61,993 nucleotides of DNA from Arcobacter lacus (lineage in GTDB: Bacteria; Campylobacterota; Campylobacteria; Campylobacterales; Arcobacteraceae), in contig NZ_MUXF01000008.1 in NCBI RefSeq assembly GCF_003063295.1, forward strand, positions 32,718 to 94,710, given 5' to 3'. Position 1 is the stretch's first letter, and each line of letters opens with the position of its first letter. The notes beneath the pieces are model-generated. The model saw only the letters and a program-made list of their open reading frames with translations, made no database searches and was not told the DNA's origin. Position numbers and translations under genes: made by a program. Of the stretch, positions 37,927 to 46,658 are shown piece after piece.

Positions 37927-38373
37927 GTGACATTTACTGTAATAAAAAAAGTAGTTGAAATTAAAAAAGATATGCCTTTTAGTGATGAGGTTGAGTTATC
38001 TTGGTTTGATATGCAAAAACCAAATTTAACAGCAGTTACTAAAAAAGGAGTAAATTTAGTAGTAAAAGCTAAGTTTACCCATCTTCATGAAAATGATATT
38101 TTAGTTTGTGAAGATGGAATGGGAATAAAAGTTAGTCGAAGTGTTGATGAGATTTTTGTTTTAGAGTTTAGTGATGCTTTAACTTTTGCAAAAACTGCTT
38201 ATGAAATAGGAAACAGACATCAACCAGTTATGATTGAAGAGTTTAAAATCATAGTTTTAGATGATATCTCTTTAAGTGATATTATCAAAGATTGTTATTC
38301 AAATGAAAAAATAAAGTGTGAAAAAACAAAAGGTTATTTCAAACCAAATGGAAAAGCACACCATAGCCACTAA
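37927..38373 (+). CDS. ureE: Urease accessory protein UreE, nickel metallochaperone
   Basis: 148 aa. The N-terminal peptide-binding domain is followed by a metal-binding domain with the conserved His in YEIGNRHQPVMIEE. The short histidine tail is HHSH (longer in Klebsiella). It starts at GTG 37927, with no ATG nearby. The ribosome-binding site is weak: GGAAAAAAAA at the ureC stop. It hands nickel to UreG. The stop is followed one base later by the ureF ATG, so the two are probably coupled. Confidence 0.93.
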   Translation: MTFTVIKKVVEIKKDMPFSDEVELSWFDMQKPNLTAVTKKGVNLVVKAKFTHLHENDILVCEDGMGIKVSRSVDEIFVLEFSDALTFAKTAYEIGNRHQPVMIEEFKIIVLDDISLSDIIKDCYSNEKIKCEKTKGYFKPNGKAHHSH

Positions 38374-38374
38374 A

Positions 38375-39061
38375 ATGCAAAAAACAAATCTAAAAAGCCT
38401 TAGCAGATTTATGCAAATACTTGATGGAAGTTTTCCCTCAGGTGTATTTGTTCACTCTTTTGGACTAGAGCCTCATATTTTAAAAGAGAAAATAAAAGAT
38501 ATAAATAGTTTAAAAGTCTATTTAGAAAATCTAATTATCGACCAATACTCTAAAATAGAGTTTGTTTATGTTAAAAAAGTTTATGAAGCTTTAGAAAAAG
38601 AGAAGTTAGGCATTTTAAAAAAACTTGATAATTCCCTTGGAACTTATTTAACTTTTGAGTTTGCAAAAGCTTCACGTGATATTGGACAAAACTATTTTGT
38701 GCAGATAAAAAATCTAGTAACAAAAGATATTGTAAAAGAGTATTTTTCTTTGATTGAGAATAAATCTTGCGTTGGAAATGAGATAATTGTATTAAGTGCT
38801 ATGGCTTTTGATATGGATATTTCAATGGATGATTTTATTGTTATGTGGACAAAGAAAAATCTTATAAATATTGCTGTTACAACACTAAAAATATCAAGAA
38901 TAAAACCAAGTGAAATACAAAAAATGCTTTTTGAAATTGATGAGATTTTAGAAAAGTTTGATTATAAAAATATAGAAAACAAAATCACAAATTTTAATCC
39001 ACTTTTTGAAGAGATTATATTTGCACATAAAAATTTAGAACCAAAGATGTTTACAACTTAA
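38375..39061 (+). CDS. ureF: Urease accessory protein UreF
   Basis: About 228 aa helical protein that with UreD and UreG forms the urease activation complex. The family signature LDGSFPSGVFVHSFGLE is near the N-terminus, and YLTFEFAKASRDIGQNYF is in the middle. The frame is open back to 38318 (and ATG 38348) inside ureE. ATG 38375, right after the ureE stop, is preferred because family members begin just before the LDGSFP motif. None of the starts has a good ribosome-binding site, pointing to translational coupling. Confidence 0.92.
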   Translation: MQKTNLKSLSRFMQILDGSFPSGVFVHSFGLEPHILKEKIKDINSLKVYLENLIIDQYSKIEFVYVKKVYEALEKEKLGILKKLDNSLGTYLTFEFAKASRDIGQNYFVQIKNLVTKDIVKEYFSLIENKSCVGNEIIVLSAMAFDMDISMDDFIVMWTKKNLINIAVTTLKISRIKPSEIQKMLFEIDEILEKFDYKNIENKITNFNPLFEEIIFAHKNLEPKMFTT

Positions 39062-39070
39062 AGGAAAAAA

Positions 39071-39658
39071 ATGGCATTAAAAATAGGAATAGCAGGACCA
39101 GTTGGAAGTGGAAAGACTTCACTAATAGAGACTTTAACAAATCTATTAAAAGATAAGTATAGTCTTGGAATTGTAACAAATGATATTTATACAACGGAAG
39201 ATGCAAATTATCTAAAAAAAACTCTTGATTTAGATAGCCAAAGAATTCTTGGAGTTGAAACAGGTGGTTGTCCTCATACTGCAATAAGAGATGATATTTC
39301 GATGAATCAAAAAGCAGTAGTTGAGCTTGAAGAGAAGTTTAATCCAGATATTGTATTTGTAGAAAGTGGTGGAGATAATTTAAGTGCTACTTTTTCTTAT
39401 GAATTAATTGATTATTATGTTTATGTAATTGATGTTGCTCAAGGTGCTGATATTCCAAGAAAAAAAGGTGCAGGATTATTGTTTTCTGACCTTTTAATCG
39501 TAAATAAAATAGATTTAGCTCCGTATGTTGATATAGATTTAGTTGATATGGAGAAAGATGTAAGGGAAAATAGAAAAAATAAACCTTATGTATTTATTTC
39601 AAAAAAAGAGCCCGAAACTTTAAATCAAGTTATTTCTTGGATTGAAGCACTAATTTAA
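39071..39658 (+). CDS. ureG: Urease accessory protein UreG, GTPase
   Basis: 195 aa SIMIBI-class GTPase that carries nickel into the UreDF-urease complex. P-loop GPVGSGKTS is at about 8-16, the nickel-binding CPH motif in ETGGCPHTAIRDD, the Walker B-like region in FVESGGDNLSATF, and the base-recognition NKIDLAP. AAAGGAAAAAA precedes the ATG. It is the last gene of the urease operon, and its stop overlaps the convergent small membrane protein gene. Confidence 0.97.
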   Translation: MALKIGIAGPVGSGKTSLIETLTNLLKDKYSLGIVTNDIYTTEDANYLKKTLDLDSQRILGVETGGCPHTAIRDDISMNQKAVVELEEKFNPDIVFVESGGDNLSATFSYELIDYYVYVIDVAQGADIPRKKGAGLLFSDLLIVNKIDLAPYVDIDLVDMEKDVRENRKNKPYVFISKKEPETLNQVISWIEALI

Positions 39659-39858
39659 ACAAAAACATTTTTAGGATAAAACATCCTAAAAATTATAAAA
39701 CAAAAAAGTAAAATAAAGTAAGTTTTTAAATTAATATCTATATTAAATATTGTTGAAACTAAGAAATAAAATATAGCAAGAGTTACAAGCCAAAAACTAA
39801 CTAATGAAAAAAATATTAAGACTATTCTAAATATTGTTCCTATTGAATTTTTACTCAT
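39655..39858 (-). CDS. Small two-helix membrane protein
   Basis: 67 aa with no recognised family. Two hydrophobic stretches (IVLIFFSLVSFWLVTLAIFY and TYFILLFCFIIF) make a hairpin membrane protein likely. AAAGGA lies 6 nt before the ATG, and the ATG overlaps the stop of the DinB-like gene (ATGA), so it is translated right after it and is probably real. Its 3' coding end contains the terminator stem shared with ureG. Confidence 0.65.
   Translation of the reverse strand: MSKNSIGTIFRIVLIFFSLVSFWLVTLAIFYFLVSTIFNIDINLKTYFILLFCFIIFRMFYPKNVFV
39667..39693. terminator. Bidirectional terminator at the end of ureG
   Basis: ATTTTTAGGAT (39667-39677), loop AAAAC, ATCCTAAAAAT (39683-39693), a perfect 11-bp stem 8 bp after the ureG stop. 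It lies inside the last codons of the convergent small membrane protein gene. Confidence 0.75.
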
Positions 39859-40418
39859 TTTAGTTCCTTTATTATTGCTTCGATTTGTCTTCTATGTATA
39901 AATGTATGCATAAACATAAAAACACTCCAATCGTAATTATTAAATTCTATAAACCAAGGGTGTTTTTTCTTCATTTTTGATTGTTTTTTATCTAAAGCTT
40001 TTATAAATGAAATATACTCTTCATAGAACTTCTTAAAACTTTCATATTGATTTTCAACATTGTGTTTTGGTTTTACATTTTCTATTTTTATCTCTTCTTC
40101 AAACTCTTTTTCCAAACTTAAAGTTTCAATAACATTTTTGACTTTATTTCCTGCAATTTCTAAATGTTCTAAAACCATATTTATTGAAAATTGTCTTGTA
40201 TCATCTTCTATGGCAAAAGTTCTATCTATAAGTGTTTTTTCTGTTAGTAAGTTCTTATCAATAGGTTTTAATAACTTATCAATAATTCTTAATTCTCTTT
40301 GTAATAAAAATAGAGCTATATCCCAAGTTATTAGGATTCTTATTGATGGAACTAAAACGTTTTTTATAAAAAGTTTTTCAAGATTTGGTAAACCTGAACC
40401 AGGAGGTGCTAGTTTCAT
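39855..40418 (-). CDS. DinB/DUF1569-like four-helix protein
   Basis: 187 aa. It is helical, with histidines placed as in DinB-superfamily metal sites: MVLEHLEIAG in the middle and HTFIHRRQIEAII at the end. DinB-fold proteins include thiol transferases and metal-dependent enzymes, and the function here is unknown. AAAGGAG precedes the ATG. It diverges from a TetR regulator across an intergenic region containing an 8-9 bp-arm palindrome, so it is likely TetR-controlled together with the coupled small membrane gene. Confidence 0.72.
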   Translation of the reverse strand: MKLAPPGSGLPNLEKLFIKNVLVPSIRILITWDIALFLLQRELRIIDKLLKPIDKNLLTEKTLIDRTFAIEDDTRQFSINMVLEHLEIAGNKVKNVIETLSLEKEFEEEIKIENVKPKHNVENQYESFKKFYEEYISFIKALDKKQSKMKKKHPWFIEFNNYDWSVFMFMHTFIHRRQIEAIIKELK

Positions 40419-40474
40419 ATTAACTCCTTTGTGATAGAAAATTTTATATTTATATAAATTATTTATAGCTTAAA

Positions 40475-40494
40475 ATTAGAGTAAATACTCTAAT
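40475..40494. promoter_or_regulatory. Palindromic operator between the DinB-like and TetR genes
   Basis: ATTAGAGTA (40475-40483), AA, TACTCTAAT (40486-40494): perfect 9-bp arms and a 2-bp centre. Size and position fit a TetR-type operator controlling both divergent genes. It lies about 25 bp before the TATAAT of the TetR gene, over its -35. Confidence 0.6.
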
Positions 40495-40519
40495 AATTAT
40501 TTGAAAAGTTAAAAATAAG

Positions 40520-40525
40520 TATAAT
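40520..40525 (+). promoter_or_regulatory. -10 box giving a leaderless TetR-family mRNA
   Basis: TATAAT at 40520-40525 is followed by only CAAGT before the ATG at 40531. With the usual 6-8 nt to the start point, transcription would begin on or next to the A of ATG. No ribosome-binding site is present. Confidence 0.6.
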
Positions 40526-40530
40526 CAAGT

Positions 40531-41124
40531 ATGAAAAAAGAGTCAGTAAGTAAAAAAAAGATAAAAAAATATGCCTTAGATTTGTTTAATGAAAAAGATA
40601 CATTTTCAATTACTACAAATCATATTGCACTTTGTGCAAAAATTTCTACGGGAAACTTGTATTATCATTATAAAAATAAAGAAGATATTATTATTGATAT
40701 TTATGAAGAGATGATTGAAAAATTTGAGAGTTTAAATAGCTTTGAAAAGATATTAAATAGCCAAAATCCTTTAGAAGAGTTATCAAAAATGTATGATTTA
40801 TATTTAGATATTTTTTGGGATTATAGATTTCTTATGAGAGATTCATCTGTTTTACTCTCAACTTTGCCTAAGTTTAAAGAGATTTTTATTCAAAGACAAA
40901 ACCTTAGAATTAGCCAAATAAAAATGTTGATAGAGTATTTTATTTCAAAAGATATTTTTAAACAAATGAGTGAAGATGAGATTTTATTATCTGCAAAATT
41001 AAATTGGTTTATTTCAACTTATTGGCAAAATTTTATTTCTATAAATGAGGTAATTACAAAAGAGTCTTTTAAAGAGGCAAAGGATGTTATATTTAAAATA
41101 AATATAAATCCTTTTTTAAAATAA
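40531..41124 (+). CDS. TetR/AcrR-family regulator
   Basis: 197 aa. The N-terminal helix-turn-helix is at about 10-55 (ITTNHIALCAKISTGNLYYH, typical TetR ending YYHYKNKEDI). The rest is a helical ligand domain of unknown specificity, with IFWDYRFLMRDSSVLLS resembling the TetR_C/DUF6765-type branch. It faces away from the DinB-like gene and probably represses it and itself. The RND operon downstream is convergent and separated by a terminator, so control of efflux by this protein is possible but not indicated. Confidence 0.88.
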   Translation: MKKESVSKKKIKKYALDLFNEKDTFSITTNHIALCAKISTGNLYYHYKNKEDIIIDIYEEMIEKFESLNSFEKILNSQNPLEELSKMYDLYLDIFWDYRFLMRDSSVLLSTLPKFKEIFIQRQNLRISQIKMLIEYFISKDIFKQMSEDEILLSAKLNWFISTYWQNFISINEVITKESFKEAKDVIFKININPFLK

Positions 41125-41126
41125 AA

Positions 41127-41144
41127 AAGAGGATTATTCCTCTT
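41127..41144. terminator. Terminator between the TetR gene and the RND operon
   Basis: AAGAGGA (41127-41133), TTAT loop, TCCTCTT (41138-41144), with A-rich and T-rich flanks. It serves both convergent units and overlaps the end of the RND permease gene. Confidence 0.75.
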
Positions 41145-44100
41145 CTTTATTTGTTAGAACTTCGTCATCTTTATGACCACTAAGTCTTGAAATTAAAACG
41201 AAGAATAGTGGAATAAATAAAATTGCTATAAATGTAGCAGTTAACATTCCTCCTACAACTCCAGTTCCAATAGAGTGTTTACTTGCAGCTCCAGCTCCAC
41301 TACTAATAGCAAGTGGCATAACTCCAACTGTAAATGCTAATGAAGTCATAATAATTGGTCTAAGTCTTACTTTAGCAGCTTCAAGTGCCGCATCAACCAA
41401 TTTTATACCTTCTTTTTGTTTTTGAATAGCAAACTCTACAATTAAAATTGCATTTTTAGCCGCAAGTCCTGCAAGAACAAGAAGTCCAATTTGGAAATAG
41501 ATATTATTGTCTAAGCTTCTTATATTTGTAGCAAGTATTGCTCCAAAAATTGCAAATGGTACTGCTAATACAACAGAAAGTGGTAATAACCATCTTTCAT
41601 AAAGTGCACAAAGAATTAAGAACAGAAAAACAATACCAAAAATAAATGCTTGAGCAGAACTTCCACCAATTTGTTTTTCTTGATAAGCAGTTCCTGTCCA
41701 GCTGATTGTATAACCTTCTGGTAAAACTTCATTTGCAACTTCTTCAATAGCTCTTAATGAATCTCCAGAACTATATCCAGCTGCTGGTTGTCCTGAAACT
41801 TTTGCTGCTTGGAAAAGGTTAAATCTTTCTACGATATCAGCTCCAACAACTTTTTTATAGTTTATAAATGAATTAATTGGTAAAAGCTCACCTTTATCTG
41901 ATCTAACATAAACATATTGGAAATCATCAACATTATTTCTAAATTCATCTTTAGCTTGTAAATTAACTTTATAAGTTCTTCCATATAAAGAAAAATCATT
42001 TACATAATAACTTCCAAAAGTTGCATTTATAGTGCTATAAATATCACTTAAACTTACACCTTTTGCTTTAGCTTTTTCAGTATCTACATCAATTTGAAAT
42101 TGTGGAATATTAGCAGCAAGTGCAGTTCTTACTCCCATTAATTCAGGTCTAGTTTTGGCTTTTTCAACTATTTGATTTACAATTTTTCCTAAATCTTCAA
42201 TAGTTCCACCTTTTCTATCTTGAACATACATATCAAATCCACCTGTAACACTCATCCCCATAATTGGAGGTGGTACAACGGCAAAAGAGAAACCTTCTGT
42301 TGTTCCCATTAGTTGTTTACTAAATTTTGCTAAAAGTGCTTGTGCTTCTTGCTCAGGATTTGGTCTTTTACTCCAATCTTTTAATTTAATAATTGTTGCA
42401 ACTGTATGACTTCTTTGTGCCGAAGTTGTAAAGTCATATCCAGCAAGAGTAATTATATTATTTACACTTGGATCTTCTGCAATAATTTTATTTATCTCTT
42501 CACTTAACTCTAAAGATTTTGACATAGAGTATCCAGGAGGGTTAAATCCAAATACAAAGATTGTTCCTTGATCTTCATCAGGAAGAAGTCCAGTTTTCAT
42601 AGACTTAAACATATCCCAAGATATAAATAATAATCCAGCATATAATAAAACAGAAATTAAAGAAAATCTAATACTTTTTTTAACTATTACTGAATACCCT
42701 TGTGTAGCTTTTGCAAAAGAATCATTGAACCATTTGAAAAAACCTTTTGGTTCATGTTTTTTGTTTTTTAATACTTTTACACAAAGAGCTGGAGTTAAAG
42801 TTAAAGCAACGAATCCAGAAATAACAACAGAAATAACAATTGTTATGGCAAACTGTCTATACATTTCTCCACTTAATCCACCCATAAATGCAACAGGAAT
42901 AAATACAGCACCTAAAACTAAAATAATAGCAATTAAAGCTCCAGTTACCTCTTTCATAGCAATAAATGCAGCTTCTTTAGGAGTTTTTCCTTCTTCCATG
43001 TGCCTTTCGATATTTTCAATAACGATAATAGCATCATCAACAACGATACCAATAGCAAGAACTAAACCAAATAGAGTTAGTAAGTTAATACTAAATCCTA
43101 AAGCATACATTCCTGCAAATGCACCAACTATTGATACTGGAACCGCAATAAAAGGAATAATAGTCGCTCTCCAGCTTTGTAAGAATAAGAAAATAATCAA
43201 AATAACAAGTGCTAAAGCTTCAACGAACGTTTTAACAACTTCGTGAATTGAAGCTGTAATAAAATCTGTACTATCATAAGGGATACTATATGTCATATCT
43301 TCAGGGAAACTTTTACTTGCATCTTCTAAAGCTTTTTTTATTGCATCAGCAGTTTCAAGTGAGTTAGCTCCACTTTGTAAAAATACTCCAATAGGAATTG
43401 AAGGTGCATTATTTAGTCTTGTTGTAACACTATAATCACTAGCTCCAAGCTCAACAGTTGCGATATCTTTTAATCTTAAACTACTTCCATCTTCATTTGA
43501 TCTAATTACAATATTTCCAAATTGTTCAGGATTTTCAAACCTTTGAGGAGTTCTAATTGTATATGTATACATCTGTTTTTGAGCAATTGGTTCAGAAGCA
43601 ATTTTTCCAGCTGCATATTGATTATTTTGTTCTTTAATTGCTGTTATAACATCAGTTGTAGCAAGTGAATATTTTGATAATTTTAATGGATCCATCCAGA
43701 TTCTAATAGAGTAATCTTTTGCTCCAAAAATCATAGCATCACCAACTCCTTTTACCCTTTTTAGTGATTCAACTAAGTTTAATAAAGCATAATTTGATAA
43801 ATAAATTGAATCAAAAGTTTTATTTGGAGATTGAAGCATTGCAAACATCAAAATACTTGGACTTCTTTCACCTACAACAACACCTTGTCTTTGTACTTGT
43901 TCAGGCATTTTTGCTAGGGCAGCTTGTACTCTATTGTTTACATCGATTTTTGCATCATCAGGATTTGTTCCAACTTCAAAAAATACGTTTATACTTAATC
44001 TTCCACTATCTTCTGCTAGAGAGTTCATGTAAAGCATATTTTTTGCACCATTAATTTGCTCTTCAAGAGGAGCAGCAACAGTTTTTGCAATAGTATCTGC

Positions 44101-44262
44101 ACTAGCTCCTGGATATGAAGTACTTACAATAATTTGAGGCGGTAAAACTCTTGGATATTGTTCAATTGGTAAATTGAACATAGCAATTATTCCCGTCAAA
44201 AATATTATAATTGATAAAACACCAGCAAAAACTGGGTTTTTAATAAAAAATGAAGAAATCAT
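41134..44262 (-). CDS. RND multidrug efflux permease (HAE1 family)
   Basis: 1042 aa proton-driven inner-membrane pump of the AcrB/MexB/CmeB class. It starts FFIKNPVFAGVLSIIIFLTG. The proton-relay Asp pair is in GIVVDDAIIVIENIERH (TM4) and the Lys in AAKNAILIVEFA (TM10). Two large periplasmic loops are present, with GFDMYVQDRKGG in the second. It is third in an OMF-MFP-RND order (tolC-like first), with a 2-bp gap from the adaptor gene. A MarR-type gene diverges upstream and is the probable regulator. Substrates cannot be predicted. Confidence 0.95.
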   Translation of the reverse strand: MISSFFIKNPVFAGVLSIIIFLTGIIAMFNLPIEQYPRVLPPQIIVSTSYPGASADTIAKTVAAPLEEQINGAKNMLYMNSLAEDSGRLSINVFFEVGTNPDDAKIDVNNRVQAALAKMPEQVQRQGVVVGERSPSILMFAMLQSPNKTFDSIYLSNYALLNLVESLKRVKGVGDAMIFGAKDYSIRIWMDPLKLSKYSLATTDVITAIKEQNNQYAAGKIASEPIAQKQMYTYTIRTPQRFENPEQFGNIVIRSNEDGSSLRLKDIATVELGASDYSVTTRLNNAPSIPIGVFLQSGANSLETADAIKKALEDASKSFPEDMTYSIPYDSTDFITASIHEVVKTFVEALALVILIIFLFLQSWRATIIPFIAVPVSIVGAFAGMYALGFSINLLTLFGLVLAIGIVVDDAIIVIENIERHMEEGKTPKEAAFIAMKEVTGALIAIILVLGAVFIPVAFMGGLSGEMYRQFAITIVISVVISGFVALTLTPALCVKVLKNKKHEPKGFFKWFNDSFAKATQGYSVIVKKSIRFSLISVLLYAGLLFISWDMFKSMKTGLLPDEDQGTIFVFGFNPPGYSMSKSLELSEEINKIIAEDPSVNNIITLAGYDFTTSAQRSHTVATIIKLKDWSKRPNPEQEAQALLAKFSKQLMGTTEGFSFAVVPPPIMGMSVTGGFDMYVQDRKGGTIEDLGKIVNQIVEKAKTRPELMGVRTALAANIPQFQIDVDTEKAKAKGVSLSDIYSTINATFGSYYVNDFSLYGRTYKVNLQAKDEFRNNVDDFQYVYVRSDKGELLPINSFINYKKVVGADIVERFNLFQAAKVSGQPAAGYSSGDSLRAIEEVANEVLPEGYTISWTGTAYQEKQIGGSSAQAFIFGIVFLFLILCALYERWLLPLSVVLAVPFAIFGAILATNIRSLDNNIYFQIGLLVLAGLAAKNAILIVEFAIQKQKEGIKLVDAALEAAKVRLRPIIMTSLAFTVGVMPLAISSGAGAASKHSIGTGVVGGMLTATFIAILFIPLFFVLISRLSGHKDDEVLTNKEEE

Positions 44263-44264
44263 AA

Positions 44265-45323
44265 TTATTTCTCTTTATTTACAATTTGAACTTTTGTATC
44301 TGGTCTTAATTTTGCAAAATTACTAGTTACAATTTGTTCATTTGGTTTTAAACCACTTTTTATAACCATTCCTTCTTTTACTAAATCTCCAGTTACAACT
44401 GGTCTTGGTTTTGCTATATTATTTTCATCAACTACAAAAACAATAGTTGCTTGAGCAGTTTTTAATACAGCATTTTCAGGAACAACAAAAACATCTCCTA
44501 AAGATAGATTTGAAATCTCTATTTTTGTAAAGTTACCTACTATTAATTCGCTATTTGCATTTTCAAATTTTGCTCTTAAAAGTAGAGTATCAGTATTTGT
44601 ATCTATTACAGGAGCAATATAATCAATTTCTCCATTCTCATAAGTTTTACCATCTGTGATAAGTTTAATTTTTGCACTTTTTTCTTTTATTTGAGAAAGA
44701 TATTTATTCATATCATCTTTTGGCAAAGAAAACTCAGCATGAATTGGATTTGTATTTGTAATAGTTACAAGTAAAGAATTATTTGAACTACTTCCAACTA
44801 AATCTCCAATATCATGTTGTTTTATACCAACAATTCCATCAATAGGAGCTGTTACAGTTGTATAGTTTAGACTTATTTGTGCTTCATCTAATGCTGCTTT
44901 TGAACTTTCATATTGGTATGTATAATCATCAAAAGATTGTGGACTAATTGATTTTGTAGCAATTAATGATTTAGCTCTTTCATAATCTTTTTTTGCTTTT
45001 GTATATTCAGCTTTTTTCATATTTAAATTTGCTAAATAAGTATCTGGCTCTATTTTATAAAGTAAAGTTCCTTTTTTTACAAAATCACCTTCTTTAAAAT
45101 GTTTTTCTTTTAATATTCCAGAAACCCTTGCTATAACATCAACTTGTTCATAAGCTTTCAAAATAGTTGGATAAGTCTTATTTGTAGTATTATTTTGTTT
45201 TGTAATTGTAAATGTTTGAACAGGTAAACCTGGTGCTTCATTTGGTGCTTTTGCTTCATCTGCAATTAAACTATTAAATCCTAAAAAAAGGAAAGATATT
45301 GCAATTAACGACTTTTTTATCAT
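44265..45323 (-). CDS. RND periplasmic adaptor (membrane fusion protein)
   Basis: 352 aa. The signal peptide ends near LIADEA. The lipoyl half-motifs are YEQVDVIARVSGILKEKHFK and the later TVTAPIDGIVGIKQHDIGD, with a helical hairpin between them. The beta-barrel and membrane-proximal parts follow (VFVVPENAVLKT, GLKPNEQIV). It links the permease to the outer-membrane channel. Its ATG overlaps the stop of the channel gene (ATGA at 45320-45323). Confidence 0.94.
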   Translation of the reverse strand: MIKKSLIAISFLFLGFNSLIADEAKAPNEAPGLPVQTFTITKQNNTTNKTYPTILKAYEQVDVIARVSGILKEKHFKEGDFVKKGTLLYKIEPDTYLANLNMKKAEYTKAKKDYERAKSLIATKSISPQSFDDYTYQYESSKAALDEAQISLNYTTVTAPIDGIVGIKQHDIGDLVGSSSNNSLLVTITNTNPIHAEFSLPKDDMNKYLSQIKEKSAKIKLITDGKTYENGEIDYIAPVIDTNTDTLLLRAKFENANSELIVGNFTKIEISNLSLGDVFVVPENAVLKTAQATIVFVVDENNIAKPRPVVTGDLVKEGMVIKSGLKPNEQIVTSNFAKLRPDTKVQIVNKEK

Positions 45324-46561
45324 TTTATGTACTCCTCTAATTTTTCACCACTTTGGTAAATTATGTTTGCTCTTTTTATTTCTATATCATTTAATGAAGC
45401 TCTATATAAACTAAGTGCATCAAACTTCTCACTTAAACTTTGTAAAAAGGCAACATTATCAACTAAACCATTTTCATATTTTGATTTGATAATTGTATAA
45501 GCACTATCAGCAGCTTTTAAACTAGCTTCTGTTGAAACTATTTTTGCTTTTGCTATTTCATAAGCTCTAAGTGATAGTTGTAAATCTACATTTGCTTTGT
45601 TTTTTTCATATTCTAAATTTAATTTTGAAGCTAAATACTCTTTGAATTTTGCTTCATATTTATATTTTGTTTCTCCAAATGAAAAAATATTCCATTTTAA
45701 GTTTGCACTTGCGATATTTTGATGGTCTACATCATTTCCTAAATCATTATTAGCATGGTTATACTCTTTATCATAATATGTAAAAGTATTATCTAAAGTA
45801 ATAGTTGGTAAATAACCACTTTTTTCAGCCTTTGCATTACTTAAACTTGCTTGAGTATCATATTCTAAAGATTGAATATCAAATCTTGCACTTTCATCTT
45901 TTACATCTTGAAGTTCATTTACATTTGAACCAGATGTAATATCGACTTTTGTACCAGTTATATATTCTAAATTATGTAAAATTGTGATGATACCTAAATC
46001 AATCTCTTTGAGTTCAACTTTTGCAGCTTCCACATTTGAAATAATTTTTTGTACTTCATCTTCTGTTGTAGTTCCAGCATTGAAATATCTACTTAATCTT
46101 TCCATTTGAGCATCAAGTTGCTCGATTTCTTTTAATTTTGCATCTTTTTGCGCTATATATGATAAGTAGTTAAAATAGTAAGTTATAACAGTTAATGAAA
46201 TATCATTTTTTAAAGCATCAAGTGATTTTTCACCACTTTTTATAGATGATTCATAACTATCATAAGTATCATATTTTCTTCCACCATCATAAAGATTATA
46301 ATTTACACTTCCATATACATTTCCTGATTTATGAGCAACATTTGGTCTTTCATCATCAGTTATTGAATATCCTGCACCTAGGTCTAATTTTGGTAAATAA
46401 CCACCTTTTACACTTCTATATTCATCTTTTAGTGCATCTAATTTTTGTTTAGATGACTCAACTAATCTATTTTGAATAGCTAAATTTACTAGTTCTTCTA
46501 AGCTTTGTGAATATAAAAAAAGTGGTATAAAAAAAATAAATAATATCTTTTTCAAAAACAA
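45320..46561 (-). CDS. TolC-like outer-membrane efflux channel
   Basis: 413 aa. A signal peptide (FIFFIPLFLYSQS) is followed by two OEP repeats, mostly coiled-coil helix, with LPKLDLGAGYSITDDERP and its counterpart LPTITLDNTFTYYDKEYN at the start of each strand-helix half. Internal duplication is typical of TolC. There is no lipobox, so it is the TolC type rather than the lipoprotein OprM type. It is the first gene of the efflux operon, with AAAGGAG before the ATG. Confidence 0.93.
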   Translation of the reverse strand: MFLKKILFIFFIPLFLYSQSLEELVNLAIQNRLVESSKQKLDALKDEYRSVKGGYLPKLDLGAGYSITDDERPNVAHKSGNVYGSVNYNLYDGGRKYDTYDSYESSIKSGEKSLDALKNDISLTVITYYFNYLSYIAQKDAKLKEIEQLDAQMERLSRYFNAGTTTEDEVQKIISNVEAAKVELKEIDLGIITILHNLEYITGTKVDITSGSNVNELQDVKDESARFDIQSLEYDTQASLSNAKAEKSGYLPTITLDNTFTYYDKEYNHANNDLGNDVDHQNIASANLKWNIFSFGETKYKYEAKFKEYLASKLNLEYEKNKANVDLQLSLRAYEIAKAKIVSTEASLKAADSAYTIIKSKYENGLVDNVAFLQSLSEKFDALSLYRASLNDIEIKRANIIYQSGEKLEEYIK

Positions 46562-46609
46562 CTCCTTTTTTTTAATAAAGAGAAATTTTATCTGTTTTAT
46601 ACTTAAATA

Positions 46610-46627
46610 TATCTTGCTAGAAAGATA
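46610..46627. promoter_or_regulatory. Palindrome in the tolC-like/marR intergenic region
   Basis: TATCTT (46610-46615), six bases, AAGATA (46622-46627). It is an 18-bp dyad with AT-rich extensions, the size of a MarR-family operator. It is centred between the two divergent genes, over the -35 region of the MarR gene. Confidence 0.5.
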
Positions 46628-46646
46628 CTTTTAATAAAAAATTTGT

Positions 46647-46652
46647 TATAAT
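46647..46652 (+). promoter_or_regulatory. -10 box giving a leaderless MarR-family mRNA
   Basis: TATAAT at 46647-46652 is followed by ACTTTC and then the ATG at 46659. A start point 6-8 nt downstream of the -10 falls on the ATG itself. No ribosome-binding site is present. Confidence 0.6.
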
Positions 46653-46658
46653 ACTTTC

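Noticed and set aside
42725-43246. 173-codon plus-strand ORF inside the RND permease gene
   Set aside because: Antisense to well-conserved transmembrane segments including the Asp-Asp relay. No independent support.
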